A stretch of 60,000 nucleotides of DNA from Prorocentrum cordatum (lineage: Eukaryota; Sar; Dinophyceae; Prorocentrales; Prorocentraceae). Within the stretch, counting starts at the first letter, position 1. Each line of letters begins with the position of its first letter. Below the pieces are notes generated by a model. That model was not told the origin of the DNA. It saw nothing but the letters and a program-made list of their open reading frames with translations, and searched no databases. Below are positions 33,467-45,771 of this stretch, piece after piece. Both the position numbers and the translations under genes were made by a program. The stretch covers positions 610,881-670,880 of the forward strand of contig CAUYUJ010014349.1 of assembly GCA_963575745.1 (NCBI GenBank), read 5' to 3'.

Positions 33467-36127
33467 GTTGCAGTACGCTGCATGGCGACTTACACTAAGT
33501 CGCACTTTGATGCTCGACGTGCGTTCCTGTGGCCAGAGATTTCGGTACACTGTACTTGTCATGTATATAGTTCTCTGGCCATTCGGCGTGCAGCTAAGAG
33601 CAGACCGAACAAGAGATAATGAAGCCTGCGCTGGCTTCGACAGCGTGATGAAAATTAATTGGCAAGCAACCGAGACAGTGATCGATGAAGCTTGCGATGG
33701 CGAGGGGAACAGGTAAACCACATAGCATATCATAACATAACACAACACAGCACTGCACAGCCGATCGCGTAGCATAGCATGGCGTAGCCTAGCATATCAG
33801 AGCATATATAGCATAACATTTCAAATTATATAACATATGACATCAACAACCTTTAAACAACAACATACCGATCTTACAACCATCATATCATCGATGATAT
33901 CGAAGATCCCTTCTTAACCTAAGATCGTCAGGACCTGTGGGTTACCCGCCCCCAATGATTTCAGGTGATCTCTGGAGGTTTTTTCTGAAGCGTTCTATGC
34001 ACAGCGCGACCAAGCGGCATTGTAATCGATTGGTGCAGCGCTTTCTTGAAGTGAAGGGTGCAGGGGAGGGGGGGTGGCTGGCGAGTGGAGGGAAGGGCGG
34101 GGGAGGAGAGGGGAAGGATTGAGGGAAGGGTGAGGAGAGGGGGCAGGAGAGGGGAGGGATAAGTGGGAAGGGTGAGGAGAGGGGAAAGTTGAAGAGAGGG
34201 AAAATGAGAGAGAGAAAGAGAGAGACGGAAGAGCAAGGCCCCGAGACCTCCCATGGCCTGCGGAGCGCCCTGGAGGCCCACAAGACGCCAACCCGCTCAC
34301 TCAGACGAGCATGCAGATGTCGCTTGAGTTCCAGTATGCCGAGATTGCGGAGCAAATCCGCCCAAGTTGTTGGGACCGATGTTTTTGGACGCCCCAGGCC
34401 CAACAAGGCCAAAGGCGTCCAAGAAAAACTCGGTTCGCAAGTGGTTTCTCGCCGCACCCCCTTCCCCCGACATTTCCGCAAACAACAAGCCGCTGAGAAA
34501 AGGCGGGGAATTCGGGCATACACCCCCAGCGGGCTATTCGGACGCACCCCTATCGAAGATGGACTTTCCGCTATCGTGTATCCCCGAGTCGGGCCCAAAA
34601 TCTTCGATCCATTCGAAAACCCCGGCTACCGTTCCTCGAGCGAGAGGTGCTGGACCTGCCGTCGGCGCCGCCGGTGGAGCTGGGCGACGACGACAGCTCC
34701 GACTCCGACGCGGAGCCCGCGGCCACCCGCGGCACGAGGCAGCCCGTGCAGGCCGGGCGCCGGGGCAACGGTGACGACGACGGCAACGGCAGCGTCCACG
34801 ACAACGACGACGTCGTTGAGGCCCAGCGTGGTTCGAGGAATGATGCTGCTGAGTCTAGTTTGGCCTGTTCTGCCTCTTGGAGCATCTTGATCGCGATGGC
34901 CGGACTTCGGAGCGGGCTGGGGATCTGAGGTAGCCCGGCATTGTTTCTGGCGAGCAGGAAGGGCGGGCGAGGTTCGAGGCGCTGGGTTCGGGGAGTTTCT
35001 TGTTGTGTCAGCCTCTGGAGGCCGTTTTCGGGCGTCGGGATAGTGAAAAGGTGATCCGGCCCAGGAGGGATCCCGGGACCAATTCTGAGCGGATTTGGCT
35101 TCATCCCAGTAACTGGCTCATCTCCTAGTACCTCAACAAGTTCAGACCCCACGGCCGCCTCCCAAGCTTGGCCCTTTCTATGTACCTCTTCGAACGTCCT
35201 GATCGCGACGCCTGGACTCCAGGCCAAATTCTGGCCAGATCGCACCCAGTAGAGGCCCGGGGGTGCGATTTTTGATCCTCGGAGTCGGACCCTTTGCGTT
35301 GTGGAAAAATCTCCCGACGGAAGGTCCTTGCCCCGCTTGGGGTGAAGAGCCGGTCCCAGGCTCGAGACTTCCGCGTTTCCACACTAAGCGCTGGGACGGG
35401 TAAAGAGAACGTCGTCGTGAGTGCAGGTTCGTTGCCATCTTCTACCTGCTTCTCATTGGTCGGGTGCACCCCGAACTAGTGCCAGGAGGCGGCCCGAGGC
35501 GGCTGCCCCTGCTGACGGGGTTACTAACTCCATTGGCATCGCTCGGACGTGTGCAGTTGTTCCCGGCGAGGACCATCGAGGATCAGCTTGGCTCATGTTG
35601 CAGCACACAAGAACGCACGAAACCGAAACATGCACGGGGAATGTGCGTCCGAGCGGTGGCAAGGGGGGCCTGGCCTGGATGTTCTAGCTTGGGCAGCTCT
35701 CCCATGTCTACACGTACCAAGAACGTTCCCTGTTGGCGTAGTTAATCTCCCCGTTGTTGTTTCGACTCGCTCTCCGAGCGCCCTGTCCTGGTCCCCCTTG
35801 GTCAGCAGTTGCCTCGCGGAGTTCCCTTTCCATTGCCCTTGGCAGCATGCATACTAGCGATCTCTTCTTCTGCCCGAAGACGCTATTCCGAACTCCCCAG
35901 GCGATGACACTTCTACGCCTTGGCAGCATCGATGGCGGTCACGTTCGAATGAGTGTGTGGGACAATTCCGCTTGATTCTTCAGGTGACGGTGAGTCTACG
36001 CCTGGCAGCACGCGAGGAGGAGGAGGTTTAGTTTGGATGCCCATAGGGCGCGGGATAGTTTATACCACGTGAGAGTTAGAGGTAAATGAGAGACAGAGAG
36101 ATGGGAGAGAAACAAACAGACGGACAC

Positions 36128-36167
<40 letters not shown>

Positions 36168-37332
36168 CCAGAGAGCCAGAAAGAGAGAGAGAGAGAGAAA
36201 GAAAGAAATAATGAGAGAGAGATGAAAAGAGGAGTGAAGAGTGAAGAGGAATGATGGGAAGGATGAGGGAAACGGGCAGGAGGCAGAGAGGTAGGCAGGA
36301 GACGAGAGTGTTGAGGAGAAGTCGCAAGAAACCTCAGCATGTGGAGATCCCTGGTGGTCTCCTGAGGGCTCCATGGGCCCTCCAACACACCAAGAGGGCC
36401 AAGCGTTTCCAGAATACCTCGATCCTCGCAGTTGGATCTTTGAGGAAATGGGAGAGACTGATCCGAGGACATACTCAGTACATATCCACTGCACAGGGAT
36501 GCGTTTTCCCAGGACCCCAATAGCTGGTGCATGACGATCTCCTCGCCCGCCCCCCCCTGGGAGCCCGAGGATGTCCATGTATCCACTACCTCCCGGGGTC
36601 CTGGGTCATCACTGTCCTTGGACGGTAGATGTGTGTCGCTTCCAGCCTCCGAGACGAATGAACGGTGTAAGTTCCGATGCTTCTGTGGCCGACGCAGCAG
36701 AGTACGGTCGGTTCGTGTCGTGTCGACGAGGCGACGACCCCAGCGCAGGCGTCAAACATTGAGCGCTCTGGGCCAGAGCCGGCCAGCATCGAACGATCCG
36801 CGCCATCCGAAAGCTGCGATCGCTCAAGGTTGAACGGATCCAGGCGGTGTAAAGAACCAGGGGCGCCGTCGTCTCGACACGAGCCAGCCGCACCAGCATA
36901 GCAAGACGCATGCGGAGCCTTAGGCTTGTTTTTATGGAGGCCTTGAATTTTACCGAAAGGTTGATTTTTGGCGGTCAGCTGCCACTAGCGGCGAATAGGG
37001 GGTGACTGGGGGACGGTTGGCGCGGGGTGTGTGCCTGTGTTTGCCGCGAGCCGGTCGCCGCCATTCGCCGCCAACCCGCCAACAGTTTGACTAAGATTGG
37101 TTTCCGCAGGAACGGACGTGAAGAGTCTTCGGGGAGATCCGCCGTCAGGCGCTGCCCCTCCCGCTGGAGGCGGCGGCGGCCCCCGCCGCTGCCGCGGCCC
37201 AAGCGGGCGCAGGCGGCCCCCGCCGTGGCCGCGCTCGGGCGTCCCCACCGACGCCGTGGGCGACGACGGTGACGAGGAGGAGGAGGAGGAGGAGGAGGAG
37301 GAGGAGGATCGAAGAAGAAGCAATGTCGTCAC
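33467..37332. other. Non-coding or unassigned region
   Basis: After the stop there is an AT-rich patch of CATAGCAT/CATAACAT words (33716-33850). Then come a purine-rich stretch (34050-34230), GA repeats at 36130-36220, and a GAG array at 37275-37310. A stretch at 34640-34830 is Asp/Ser-rich in one frame (DDDSSDSDAEPAATRG) but has no other support. No gene is called. Confidence 0.45.
33716..33850. repeat. AT-rich degenerate CATAGCAT/CATAACAT repeat
   Basis: Roughly ten 9-10 bp variants of CATAGCAT, CATAACAT and ATATCATA in an otherwise GC-rich window, 250 bp downstream of the intronless gene. Confidence 0.6.
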
Positions 37333-37448
37333 CATCAACTTTCGGAGCTCCGCGCGGATCTCTTGGATAGGCGCTGGACCCCCTGGCGGCGGCTCTGCGC
37401 GCCAGGTAGGTGGGTCCAGCGCCTATCCAAGAAATCCGAAAGTTGATG
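37333..37448. mobile_element. Foldback (MITE-like) hairpin, copy 3 (best preserved)
   Basis: The left arm begins CATCAACTTTCGGA and continues to TCTCTTGGATAGGCGCTGG (to about 37383). The right arm is TGGGTCCAGCGCCTATCCAA followed by GAAATCCGAAAGTTGATG (37411-37448). The arms pair almost perfectly, except that 12 bases (GCTCCGCGCGGA) of the left arm have no partner on the right. The centre (CCTGGCG...CGCCAGG) also pairs. A (GAG)n array lies 20 bp upstream, as a GGA array does upstream of copy 1. Confidence 0.8.
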
Positions 37449-37990
37449 TTTATTTCAATGCTTGTGCCTCCGGAGGAGGAGGGAGGAGGGTGGGCGGGCG
37501 GGCAGCGATGAGAAACCCTAACTTCCTCGCGTTGTCCACGGCGGGATGCGTTCTGTCGTTTTCGGCCTCGGGGGGCCTTTTCTGTGTGCCGTGACCGTCA
37601 ACCAATTGCTCATGATGAGCAGCCGGTCCCAGGGAAGGGGCCCACCCCTGGAGAGAAGAAGACCTACGCCCAGGGGGTCGGAAGACTCCAGGAAGTTCGA
37701 CAGAGAAGGAGAAGGACGATGGTGCGGCGGAGGAGAGGGATGGAAGGGTGAGGAGGACGACGGGGATCCTTATGCAACAAGTGTACTATTCCAAAAATCT
37801 GCTGGTTTGGGTCCACTTCGAGATTTGTCGCGGCCTTTGAGTTAGCCCTCTCCCGACTGCCTGGCCCAATTCTCGCGTTCTATATGTAATGTTGTTGCGC
37901 TCGTAACAAAATTATCCTGGCGAAGGACCCAACCATATGCAAACGTGAATACCGCAGGGCAGGTGGGACGAAGTAAAAGGAATTCCCAAT
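37449..37990. other. Spacer between hairpin and satellite
   Basis: A GGAGGAGGG patch at 37472-37490 and otherwise mixed sequence. No gene seen. Confidence 0.4.
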
Positions 37991-38892
37991 ATGGCCACGA
38001 ACCGTGTGAGGGGTGCGCCACACTGGGGCGGGGCCGCCATGCGAACCCTGCCACTGAGGCCTTCGGTGGAGCTCCCTATGTCCCTACGGGGCCACGAACC
38101 GTGTGAGGGGTGCGCCAAAATGAGGCGGGGCCGCCATGCGAACCCTGCCACTGGGGCCTTCGGTGGAGCTCCCTATGGGGCCACGAACCGTGTGAGGGGT
38201 GCGCCAAAATGAGGCGGGGCCGCCATGCGAACCCTGCCACTGGGGCCTTCGGTGGAGCTCCCTATGGGGCCACGAACCGTGTGAGGGGTGCGCCAAAATG
38301 AGGCGGGGCCGCCATGCGAACCCTGCCACTGGGGCCTTCGGTGGAGCTCCCTATGGGGCCACGATCCGTGTGAGGGGTGCGCCAAAATGAGGCGGGGCCA
38401 TGCCAGCTGCGAACCCTGGGGCCCGCCATGCGAACCCTGCCACTGGCCTTCGTGGAGCTCCCTATGGGGCCACGAACCGTGTGAGGCGGTGCCGCCAAAA
38501 CTGGGGGTGGAGCGGGGCCACGAACCGTGTGAGGGGTGCGCCAAAATGGGGCGATGCGAACCCTGCCACTGGGGCCTTCGGTGGAGCTCCCTATGGGGCC
38601 ACGAACCGTGTGAGGGGTGCGCCAAAATGAGGCGGGGCCGCCATGCGAACCCTGCCACTGGGGCCTTCGGTGGAGCTCCCTATGGGGCCACGAACCGTGT
38701 GAGGGGTGCGCCAAAATGAGGCGGGGCCGCCATGCGAACCCTGCCACTGGGGCCTTCGGTGGAGCTCCCTATGGGGCCACGAACCGTGTGAGGGGTGCGC
38801 CAAAATGGGGCGGGGCCGCCATGCGAACCCTGCCACTGGGGGCTTCGGTGGAGCTCCCTATGGGGCCACGAACCGTGTGATGGGTGTGCCGA
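37991..38892. repeat. Satellite array, 89-bp unit, about ten copies
   Basis: The unit runs from GGCCACGAACCGTGTGAGGG through GCGCCAAAATGAGGCGGGGC and GAACCCTGCCACTGGGGCCT to GGAGCTCCCTATGG. Exact 89-bp spacing is seen at 38112, 38201 and 38290 and again from 38620 on. The unit at 37991-38090 is longer (CTATGTCCCTACGG insertion). The block at 38360-38570 holds two rearranged units. Since 89 is not a multiple of three, the frames through it shift each unit and are not genes. Confidence 0.95.
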
Positions 38893-38912
38893 AATAGAAG
38901 CATGCGGAGGGT

Positions 38913-38972
38913 GATGGTGATGATGACGACCATGTTGGTGCTGATGATGATGACGATGACGATGACGATGAC

Positions 38973-39051
<79 letters not shown>

Positions 39052-39062
39052 GTGGGTGATGG

Positions 39063-39136
<74 letters not shown>

Positions 39137-39137
39137 G
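38913..39137 (+). repeat. (ATG)n/(GATGAC)n microsatellite
   Basis: Begins as GATGACGATGACGATG, becomes pure (ATG)n, has one GGTGGGTGATGG break at 39052-39063, then is pure again. It abuts the 89-bp satellite. Confidence 0.97.
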
Positions 39138-40009
39138 CAGGAGGGAGGGGGCAGCGGGAGGAGGAGAAGGAGGGAACGCGGGGCACCGTCTCTTCAAAAC
39201 GAGGACCCAACACCACAGGATGGTTGGGAAAAAGGCCATCGCGCTACGGGTTGGGGGCAACGGTGGGTCATCGAATAGGGTCGTAGGTGAAGGTGGCGTA
39301 TGCCCTCCCGGTGATGGTTTTGGTACACAGTCTTTTTCTGTGGAGTCATTTTTGTACACAACCTGGCCCCGGGAAGAAGAAAAACATGATGACGACGATG
39401 GTAATGAAAAAGAGGAGGAGGAGGAACAAGATGATCAGGAGGAGGGGCAGGAGGAGGAGGAGGAACTGAGGAGGAGGACTTCGTGACGGGCGGGGGGGGG
39501 ACCAACGTGGATGGGCGGATCACGCACCATCGCATCTGATTGTGTTTGGGGAGGCGCTCGTGGCGGCAGATAATTCTGGACTGTTTCCTCTGCATTCCTC
39601 TAGCGCCTATTGCGCTGCCCGTAGAGACATTGGGAGGGTGATTGGGGGTCAAATTCTGACTGGACTTCCCGAGTTAGGGATGCCGCTCCTCCATGAGACA
39701 GGCTAAGGCCGCGTCTTTGTTGCTGCTGGGAGGGGCACGGGGGCAAGGCTTCTGGAAGCCTCGGGCCATGTATAGTGAAAATGCGCCGCAGTCCCAGCAG
39801 GCTAGTAAGCAATTCTTAGGTTGAAGCTGCGAACAAAACATACATGGTATGATCCTTTACTGTCTTGAGAGGGTTGGGACAAGGCCCTGCTGTACCCTGG
39901 GCATCTCTCTGAGTCACATCGGGCCTTGGTGGCCTGAGTTAACGCTCGCGTGCAACAGACTTCGCTCATCCACTTGTCCTGAACATTTACCCAACGGTGA
40001 GAGTGCCTG
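39138..40009. other. Unassigned spacer
   Basis: Includes a GGAGGAGG patch at 39410-39480. No recognisable gene. Confidence 0.4.
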
Positions 40010-40570
40010 CTGTGAGGCTGGGGTGTCTTGGTGGCCTCTCGGGGTGTCTTGGGGTCTCTCGGCGGCTCTTGGGGGCCTCTTGGGGCGCCTTGAGGAACTC
40101 ATGGGGGCTTGTTGCAGAGTCTTGAGGGCCTCGTGGCGGTCTGCGGAACCTCTTGTTGGGGGCCTCTTTGGTGCCAGTGTTTGGACTCTTGGGAGCCTCT
40201 TGGTGGCCTCTTGGGCCTCTTGGGCCAGCCTGGGGGCCCTGTTGGGGGCTTCTTGGGCTGTTCTGAGCTAAACTGCGTGGTCGCAAGCCGACACAGGCGA
40301 GAACCTCAAAGTCCTTCAAACACCTAGGGGCAACCATTGTTTGTGCATCCTCGGGGTCTCCTGGAGGACGTCGTGGAGCCCTCTTGGGCCACTTTGGAGG
40401 CGTCGTGGGTAGTGTTGAGACAGTCTGGGAAGCCTCTTGAGTGGTTTTGGGTTATCGTGGGCCGTTTTGGTGTCATCTTGGCTGTCTTGGAGGCCATCCT
40501 GGCCGTCTCGAGGCCGAAAGGAGCGCCAGAACCGGAAGGCAAATTCGGGTGGGGGGGGACGGTTTTCAGA
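40010..40570. repeat. Degenerate CTTGGGG repeat block 2
   Basis: Words such as GTCTTGGTGGCCTCTCGGGG, CTCTTGGGGGCCTCTTGG and GCCTCTTGGGCCTCTTGGGC recur, as in block 1. It is split near 40265-40340 by unique sequence. Confidence 0.6.
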
Positions 40571-41079
40571 CCACGCGCTTGGTGAGGGGGGTTGGGAGTC
40601 GGCCCTAAAAACAATGTTTCAAGACTTAACCAAACAACGAAGAGCATTTCAACACGCTTATTTCCTGCAGGCACGGTGGCCGTTATCTCGTCGGTTTTTA
40701 AGATTACGGTTGTTTGTCATATTACGCAATTTGTTTAGTTTGCATGTGTAATGTTATTGCATGCGCTAGCTGGTACGAGACATGCTTGTACCATCAAACG
40801 GTTAGCCATAGCACCAACACGATTGCGTACAATGCTTATCTTTTTGTGTGTCTGGATGTCGCAAGTGGCTAATACCGTACATCGTGGTGTCATGTCATGC
40901 GTTGGAGGAAGTTGTATTCTTGCTCGTATCCCCACCAGCCCATCTTGCAAGGATGCCCAGGCGAATTGCATTGTTCAGGGAAGGGCAGCCGTCAATCCGA
41001 AAATTGGGATCTGCCTGAGCAGGTCCAGGAGTCAACCATAGAAGAGTCTGCCAGGAGGCTAAGGGAATGCCTTCCCGGA
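40571..41079. other. Unassigned AT-richer spacer
   Basis: AT-richer part at 40640-40900. No gene recognised. Confidence 0.4.
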
Positions 41080-41560
41080 TCTTTCGATATGGGAGCTGGG
41101 AGCCTCTTGCCAGCTTACCTGGGCCATTTGGAGCCCTGTTGGGGCCAGTTTTGGTTTTGGGGTTATCTTGGAGCCCACTTGGTGGCTATCTTGGAGGTTA
41201 TCTATGAAAGACAAGGAGGGTCTTATGTAGCGGCACCCAGCAAGAGTCCCTGAAGCCGAATCTTCGGGCCTCAGTTGAGCGTTCTTCGGGCGCCTTGGGG
41301 CGCTCTTGGGCCCGTCTGAGGTTCCCCTGAGGGTTTGGGCGGATTTGGGCTTCTCGGGGGTGTCCTTGGGAGGCTCGGTGGGGAGCCGTCTTCGGGCGGT
41401 CTTGGGGCCTATTGGAGCGCATTGGCAACAATAGTTGACCCTCTGGGGGTATCTTGGGCCATCTCGGGAGCCATCCTCGGTTATCGAGAGCCCCTTGGAG
41501 CCATATTGGGCCCTCTTGGACGCTCCAATTAGTCGCGAGCCCCCGCGTCCAGACCAAGTT
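41080..41560. repeat. Degenerate CTTGGGG repeat block 3
   Basis: The same kind of repeat as blocks 1 and 2 (ACCTGGGCCATTTGGAGCCC; GCGCCTTGGGGCGCTCTTGG; CATATTGGGCCCTCTTGGAC). Confidence 0.55.
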
Positions 41561-43684
41561 GAACGCGCTACCCACGAGCCGCAAGCCCTCTTGCTCACTC
41601 CCAGCCGCCCTCCCAACACACAGCAGCAACCGAGTCCTCGCATGGACAGGTGCCACCATCGACAACCATCGGAACCAATGCAGACGCCAGCCAGGTGCGC
41701 GACGACCGCGAGGTGCGCCGCGCGTGCCAGGGTTCCCCAACCATCCCTGCCAGGTAACAATGCAGAATGATCGCGAGGCGCCCGCACGTGGTCCCAGTCA
41801 GTTTGTCCGCAACGTGTACTTTGCCTTGGTTTTTGCCCGGAATGGTGGCTTGCACACGTGGGACAATGTGTTGCCTCCCCCCCCCCAGGGCGTTGTCAAC
41901 AAAGCAACGCAAACGAATCGTTGAGCGCCCGATCATGATCGAGATGATGCCGCAAAGTGTATGTGTTTGTTTTGACAGTGATGGCGGGGGGTTGTTCCTG
42001 GTTTGTCGCTAGTCGGGTGGGCGGTCGGAAGAGGAAACGATTTAAACCACCTCCATCCAGAGGCCCGATGAAATTTCATCTCGACATCATTCGTATGAAT
42101 GTGAATTCTTCGAAATCAGTTCAAACAGCATCATTGCGTTATATGTCACAAGTGGTGCCCCAAATGTTGAAGTTTAGATTTTGATTATCATATCTACGCC
42201 GTATCACGATGCCGCGCTACCCCCTGAAGTGATTCACGTGAACCATGTGCTATGTATATCTGTGGGATCCGTGGGGTCCTAGCTTTCTCCTTGCTTGGTC
42301 TCGTTTCGTCCCTCCGCCCCCTTACTTGATCTTTCGTGCTCGTGCATCCGTCCTATTCGTTCGACTCCTTGCCACATCCTCCCTCCTTGTCACTTTGCCC
42401 CATCCATGCCCTGCACATCATCATCGATGCCCCTCACCCCACCGACTCCCCCCCACATCCTGGTGCATGTGATCGTGGTTCCTCGTCCTCCGACCTCTCC
42501 TTCCTCCACCAGGGAGGGAGAGGAAGTATGCGGAGGGGGGGAGGAGAGAATGCGTAAGGAGGACGGGGGCTGGTGAGGTGAAAGACGAGGGGGAGGATGA
42601 AGAGGAGGGGGATGATGGGGAGGCGGAGATGGAGACCAGGATGATGAGAAGGGCGAGGTAGATAAATGAGGGGGGGCTGGGGGGACCTCAGGATGGCCAA
42701 GGTTGTTGTTGCGCCGTGCCCTGTTGTCTCTAGGCCTGCTGCTCTGGCGGACGATTCTCATCTGCGTTGGGTCGTTCGTTTTCGTCGGCAGATGTGGGTG
42801 TCGTCGTCGACGATGGGGGGCAGACCGGTGGGAGTCAACACGCCATGTTTTGTTCTGACGTATGTGGCGCCAAACGAGTGTTGTTGAGACATCACTGCCA
42901 CGCCGTCAGGGGAGGTGCCCCAGTCAGATATATTCTGGGGACTGACATTCCCTCGCGACCAGTTTTGAAGCAAGATTTGGGCTGCGGAGGTCTCGTTCAT
43001 TTCGGTTCCTGGATTCAGGTCGTTTGACAGCATTGGGGGGGGCTCTTGCGATCACGCCGGATGCAGGTTGGTCGCAGTTGAATTGTTGCCGTTAGCAAGG
43101 ACGGAAAACCTTGTACAAGGAAGAGGCGGAGGATTTGCGGGACGAGGACAAGGAGGAGAGGTCGGGGAGGGGCGCTCAACACGGAACAAGGAGGACGAGG
43201 GCAAGAGGGCAGCAGGGACACCGACGCTAATTTTCTTGGGATCTTCCTGGTTGCACAGTCCAATCATTGGGATTCGATGCGCCTCATCGGGAGCCTGCGA
43301 CCTCACGAGCAGATGGGAGGGGTAGGCACAGGAATCCAGTTGCGTTCGCGCCATACGTGCTCCTCCCACCCAACGCTTCCCACTGCGTTTTCCCTTCTAT
43401 CCGCCGACGGGCCGACGGATGTCAGAGCGGACGTGGAATCCCCAACGGATTCCATTGTCTCGTTCGCAATCATGACAGCGGAGTTGTGTACAGGGGAGGA
43501 GGAGAAGTCGGAGCAGGAGATGGCAGATCAGCACGAGGATAACCAGCCGGAAGCGTACGAGGATGAGGAAGGAGACGACGCGGAGGAACAGCAGCAGCAG
43601 GAGCAGGATAACGAGCGCTTGGAGGAGCAGGAGGAGCAGGGGAAGACGGATGAGGGGGACAGATGCGTCGCGACAACGACGATA
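41561..43684. other. Unassigned spacer left of the DIRS-like element
   Basis: Mixed composition, with a C/T-rich tract at 42300-42520 and a GA-rich tract at 42520-42670. An acidic frame at 43470-43670 (EEEKSEQEMADQHEDNQPEA) is low complexity and runs into the A1 repeat. No gene is called. Confidence 0.4.
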
Positions 43685-43778
43685 GTTGTTCTTGAACTTT
43701 ATTTTGCACTACCCGTCGTAGTCTGTTAGCCGCCCTTTCCCCCTCCGTCCCCCTCTGCCCCTCTGGGCTCAAGTCGGC
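43685..43778 (+). repeat. Split direct repeat A1
   Basis: Begins GTTGTTCTTGAACT and continues CACTACCCGTCGTAGTCTGT to GGGCTCAAGTCGGC. It matches 50859-50952 with about six differences, most of them in the TTTATTTTGC/TTGGTGTTAC segment. Confidence 0.9.
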
Positions 43779-43880
43779 ACGGGCGAGGCCCGCAGGCGGG
43801 CCCCTCTGCGGTCGTGCCTGGGCACGGCCTCCCACCGCGGCGCCATTCCGCGGCCTTGCGCGCTCGCGGGCGCGCTGCTG

Positions 43881-45771
43881 GTGCTCCTGGGCCTCTCGGG
43901 CGACCTCCAGGAGGAGGCCCTGGCCGTGGGGAGCAGGTTCAGCCAGGACCAAGTCCTGGATTTCCTCGGCTTCCGCTTCGAGAGCGAGGGCGAGGACGAC
44001 GTCGAGGAGGCTGAGGCGGAGGGCACCGCCTCGGTCGAGGAGGTCGAGCTCATTGACGCTGCGGAGGAGACCAAGATCCTCGGGAGCAGCCCGCTCGTCA
44101 TGGGGGGCTGGGCGCAGTGGAACAGGATCTACTACCTGCCCAAGGGGCAGAGTGCGGGCGTGGTCATGCTGTTGGTCGAGCGGGTGGGGAAGGCCAGCGA
44201 CCAAACGTGGACGTGTGTGGACCCGTCGCTCAGGGTGCAGACCATATGCTTGAAGGATAAGCAATCGGTGCACAGCAAGCCGCCGCGCGGCATCAGCCAG
44301 TGGACTGCTTTCCCAGGGCTGAACGACAAGACACGGGACATGGTGTTGGCGGCCTCTTCGAGGCTGATCGCGCGGAAGGAGCTGGACGCCGAGAACGTCA
44401 AGGTGGCCAAGGCCGCCGACAAGAAGAAGGGTTTCTGGAAGCTGGGCGGGAAGCGGAAGACCTCGAAGAAGGCGGGCCTGGTGAATTGGGTGTGGGCTAT
44501 GTGCTCGAACCTGGTCTGCTACGGGTGGCTTCATCGCTCGTGGGGTGGGCTCGCTGGGGGTGCTTTCGCCGCCTGGCGTATCTGGGGGTATTTCCACCTG
44601 GGGCCTCTCTTCCACAGGGTTTTCGAGGCGGCGGCCGCCGCGAAGGAGACGGCGGAAGAGGCGTCCGTCTACTGGGGCCTCCTGATGGAGGCCTGGGAGC
44701 CGGGGGAGTTGGAGGCCGTGCTGATGGCGGGCGGAGGCGTGATCTTCGGGGTGTTCTTGCTGAACTACGTCTTCCGCCGGTGGCAGGGCCTCTCGGACTC
44801 CGACTCCGAGTCCGGCGTGTCCGACGGGGAGCTGATCATGGGCACCGCGGTGCCCGACTCAGACGACGAGCCCGACGCGAAGGGTCTCTATGCGGAGCTG
44901 CAGGGAGGACAGGAAGAACTACGGGCTAGGCTGATGGCGGTCACGGAGGCGCTGAAGAAGGACACGGCGGAGCCTCCGAGCAAGACTACGGGGGGTACCG
45001 TCGGGTCCGCCGACGATGCTACTCCGACGACTGCGCAGCTGGACCAGTTCATTGCCAAGTTGAATGAGCATGAGGAGTTGGTGAAGAGCGACTCGGACTG
45101 TGGTACGAGAGGCAGTGGACGTGAGGCTGGCAAGTCTGCTTCGGACTCGGACTGGGAGCGGCTGCCATCATCACCAGGGTCTAGCTCAGTCTCGGACACG
45201 ATCGCTCAGCTGGAGATGGAGAGTAAAAATCCTAGGGGCGCCCTCCTGCAGACCTTGAAGAGCTACGAGCACGTCCCCAACATGCGTGTTGGGGGTGTCA
45301 GGACGCGGGTGGCCCCGACGGTGCAGAGCAAGATCTACAGGGGGGGGGGGCGGTCCGCGAAGCTCGAGGTTCAGGAGTGGCTGAGGAGCAAGGAGCTTTC
45401 AAAGGCCCCCATCGCCAACGAGATGCTGGTGCTGGCCATGACGTTGGACCGCATGCTGGTCTCAGGCGACTTCTAGGGCTTGATCAACTCCCAGGCCAGC
45501 GAGCTGACTTGCCTCAGGATGTATGCGATCATGAAGGCCTACGAGGGCGTGACCTGCGAGCACGACTGGAAAAGGCCTCGCAATGTGAGCGGGGCATAGT
45601 GGAAGTCCAAGGTCCACTGGTCGCTGGGTCAGGAGTACTTGAGGCTGACATCACATGACACCATCGAGGACACCCTCGCGGACGAGGAGGTGACGGACAA
45701 GTTGCGGAAGAGGGCGCAGATCCAGAAGCACCTGACGTCGGCGCGGGACGCAGCGCCCAGGGACGAGGAAT
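43881..45771 (+). pseudogene. ORF1 (gag-like) of the DIRS-order element
   Basis: Frame 0 is open from before 43881 to a TAG at 45474. It continues in frame (GLINSQASELTCLRMYAIMK) through a TAG at 45597 to a TAG at 45769, which is probably the original stop. The first in-frame ATG after the upstream repeat is at 44100. The protein has an acidic N-terminus, a basic patch (KKKGFWKLGGKRKTSKKAG), and a hydrophobic stretch (AVLMAGGGVIFGVFLLNYVF, about 44716-44775) that could cross a membrane. Ser/Asp-rich segments (SDSDSESGVSDGE) follow. The C-terminal part (LDRMLVSGDF...DWKRPRN) is the most conserved-looking and resembles ORF1 of other dinoflagellate elements I recall. Function presumed structural. 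Confidence 0.65.

Noticed and set aside
38112-38860. Reverse-complement spliced-leader match (GCCAAAATG) in the 89-bp satellite
   Set aside because: Only nine bases match and the flanks do not follow the leader.
37991-38892. CRISPR array
   Set aside because: Units are contiguous 89-bp satellites without unique spacers, and the genome is eukaryotic.
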